DNA of 64,000 nt, taken from Ferrovaceae bacterium. GTDB taxonomy: Bacteria; Pseudomonadota; Gammaproteobacteria; Burkholderiales; Ferrovaceae. The DNA lies in assembly GCA_027449685.1 (NCBI GenBank), contig DAIDLC010000001.1:157353-221352 (forward strand), in the 5' to 3' direction. Of this stretch, positions 63,903-64,000 are shown one piece after another (position 1 is the first letter of the stretch; every line of letters starts with the position of its first letter). The notes below the pieces were generated by a model. That model saw nothing but the letters and a program-made list of their open reading frames with translations. It was not told where the DNA came from and did no database searches. Made by a program: the position numbers and the translations under genes.

Positions 63903-64000
63903 ATGAGCACACCGTTCTACCCAAGAACGAGAGGGTCGCGCCGTCTTCTCCTTGTAGGCGGAGGGCATGCCCAGTTGAGTGTCCTGCATGCCCTGGCTGC
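63903..64000 (+). CDS. FAD-dependent oxidoreductase (SelD-associated type), partial
   Basis: The ATG at 63903 begins an ORF that runs off the window after 32 codons. It contains a dinucleotide-binding start, RLLLVGGGHAQLSVLHALA, typical of pyridine nucleotide-disulfide oxidoreductases that are fused or linked to selenophosphate synthase. Only the N-terminus is visible, so the class is tentative. Confidence 0.6.
   Translation, partial: MSTPFYPRTRGSRRLLLVGGGHAQLSVLHALA

Overview
The window looks like a chromosome segment of a chemolithoautotrophic betaproteobacterium, possibly an acidophilic or microaerophilic iron/sulfur oxidiser of the Ferrovum/Gallionella kind. That taxonomic guess is inference. 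It rests on the gene order (yebC-ruvCAB-ybgC-tolQRAB-pal-cpoB; tig-clpP-clpX-lon-hupB-tRNA-Val-tRNA-Asp), on Calvin-cycle genes (fbp, prk, gph, fba, tkt), on glycolate oxidase, on a sulfide:quinone oxidoreductase cluster, and on outer-membrane porin-cytochrome fusions. RuBisCO is not in the window.

Layout. 1-15.8 kb: rpsO-pnp, dksA, slmA (leftward), yebC-ruvCAB, the complete Tol-Pal operon, then a hemerythrin-GGDEF-EAL signalling protein and a low-complexity Ser/Thr/Gly/Ala-rich protein. 15.9-20.7 kb (leftward): a complete branched-chain amino-acid type ABC transporter (livGF, livKHM) whose LivF has an arginine in place of the Walker A lysine. 20.7-27.4 kb: the trigger factor/ClpXP/Lon proteostasis block, hupB and two tRNAs. 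27.4-32.5 kb: a genomic island next to tRNA-Asp. It holds a frameshifted integrase remnant and hsdM, a HEPN toxin gene of the HepT kind, and one ORF that fuses a MntA-like nucleotidyltransferase to a type I specificity subunit (HsdS). No hsdR is present. 32.5-38.4 kb: rhlE, yggU and glcDEF. 38.4-41.9 kb (leftward): dsrE-tusA-sqr-DUF1641-lysR, a sulfur module. 42-46.7 kb (leftward): two tandem copies of a porin-cytochrome fusion followed by a dihaem cytochrome c lipoprotein. Each copy has an FNR/ANR-type box upstream and its own terminator. 46.9-52.8 kb (leftward): the fbp-prk-gph-fba-tkt operon, with a large dyad operator upstream of fbp. 53-57.5 kb: rnfH and ratA (leftward), smpB, guaB and guaA. 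57.5-64 kb: accessory DNA full of decay. It holds IS21- and IS630-type fragments, a higBA pair, a sulfur-detoxification operon (ArsR-rhodanese, DsrE, a frameshifted persulfide-dioxygenase-like gene, an internally deleted MFS gene), fused fragments of a methyltransferase and an antitoxin, an intact hipBA pair, and the start of an FAD oxidoreductase cut by the window edge.

How it fits together. Core growth and envelope functions share the segment with energy metabolism. Electrons from outside the cell or from sulfide appear to enter through the porin-cytochromes and SQR, and the Calvin-cycle operon uses the resulting energy. gph and glcDEF together would handle phosphoglycolate made by RuBisCO oxygenation. 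The strongest candidate for a new system is the hsdM-hepT-mntA::hsdS locus, which physically joins a toxin-neutralising enzyme to the DNA-recognition subunit of a methyltransferase.
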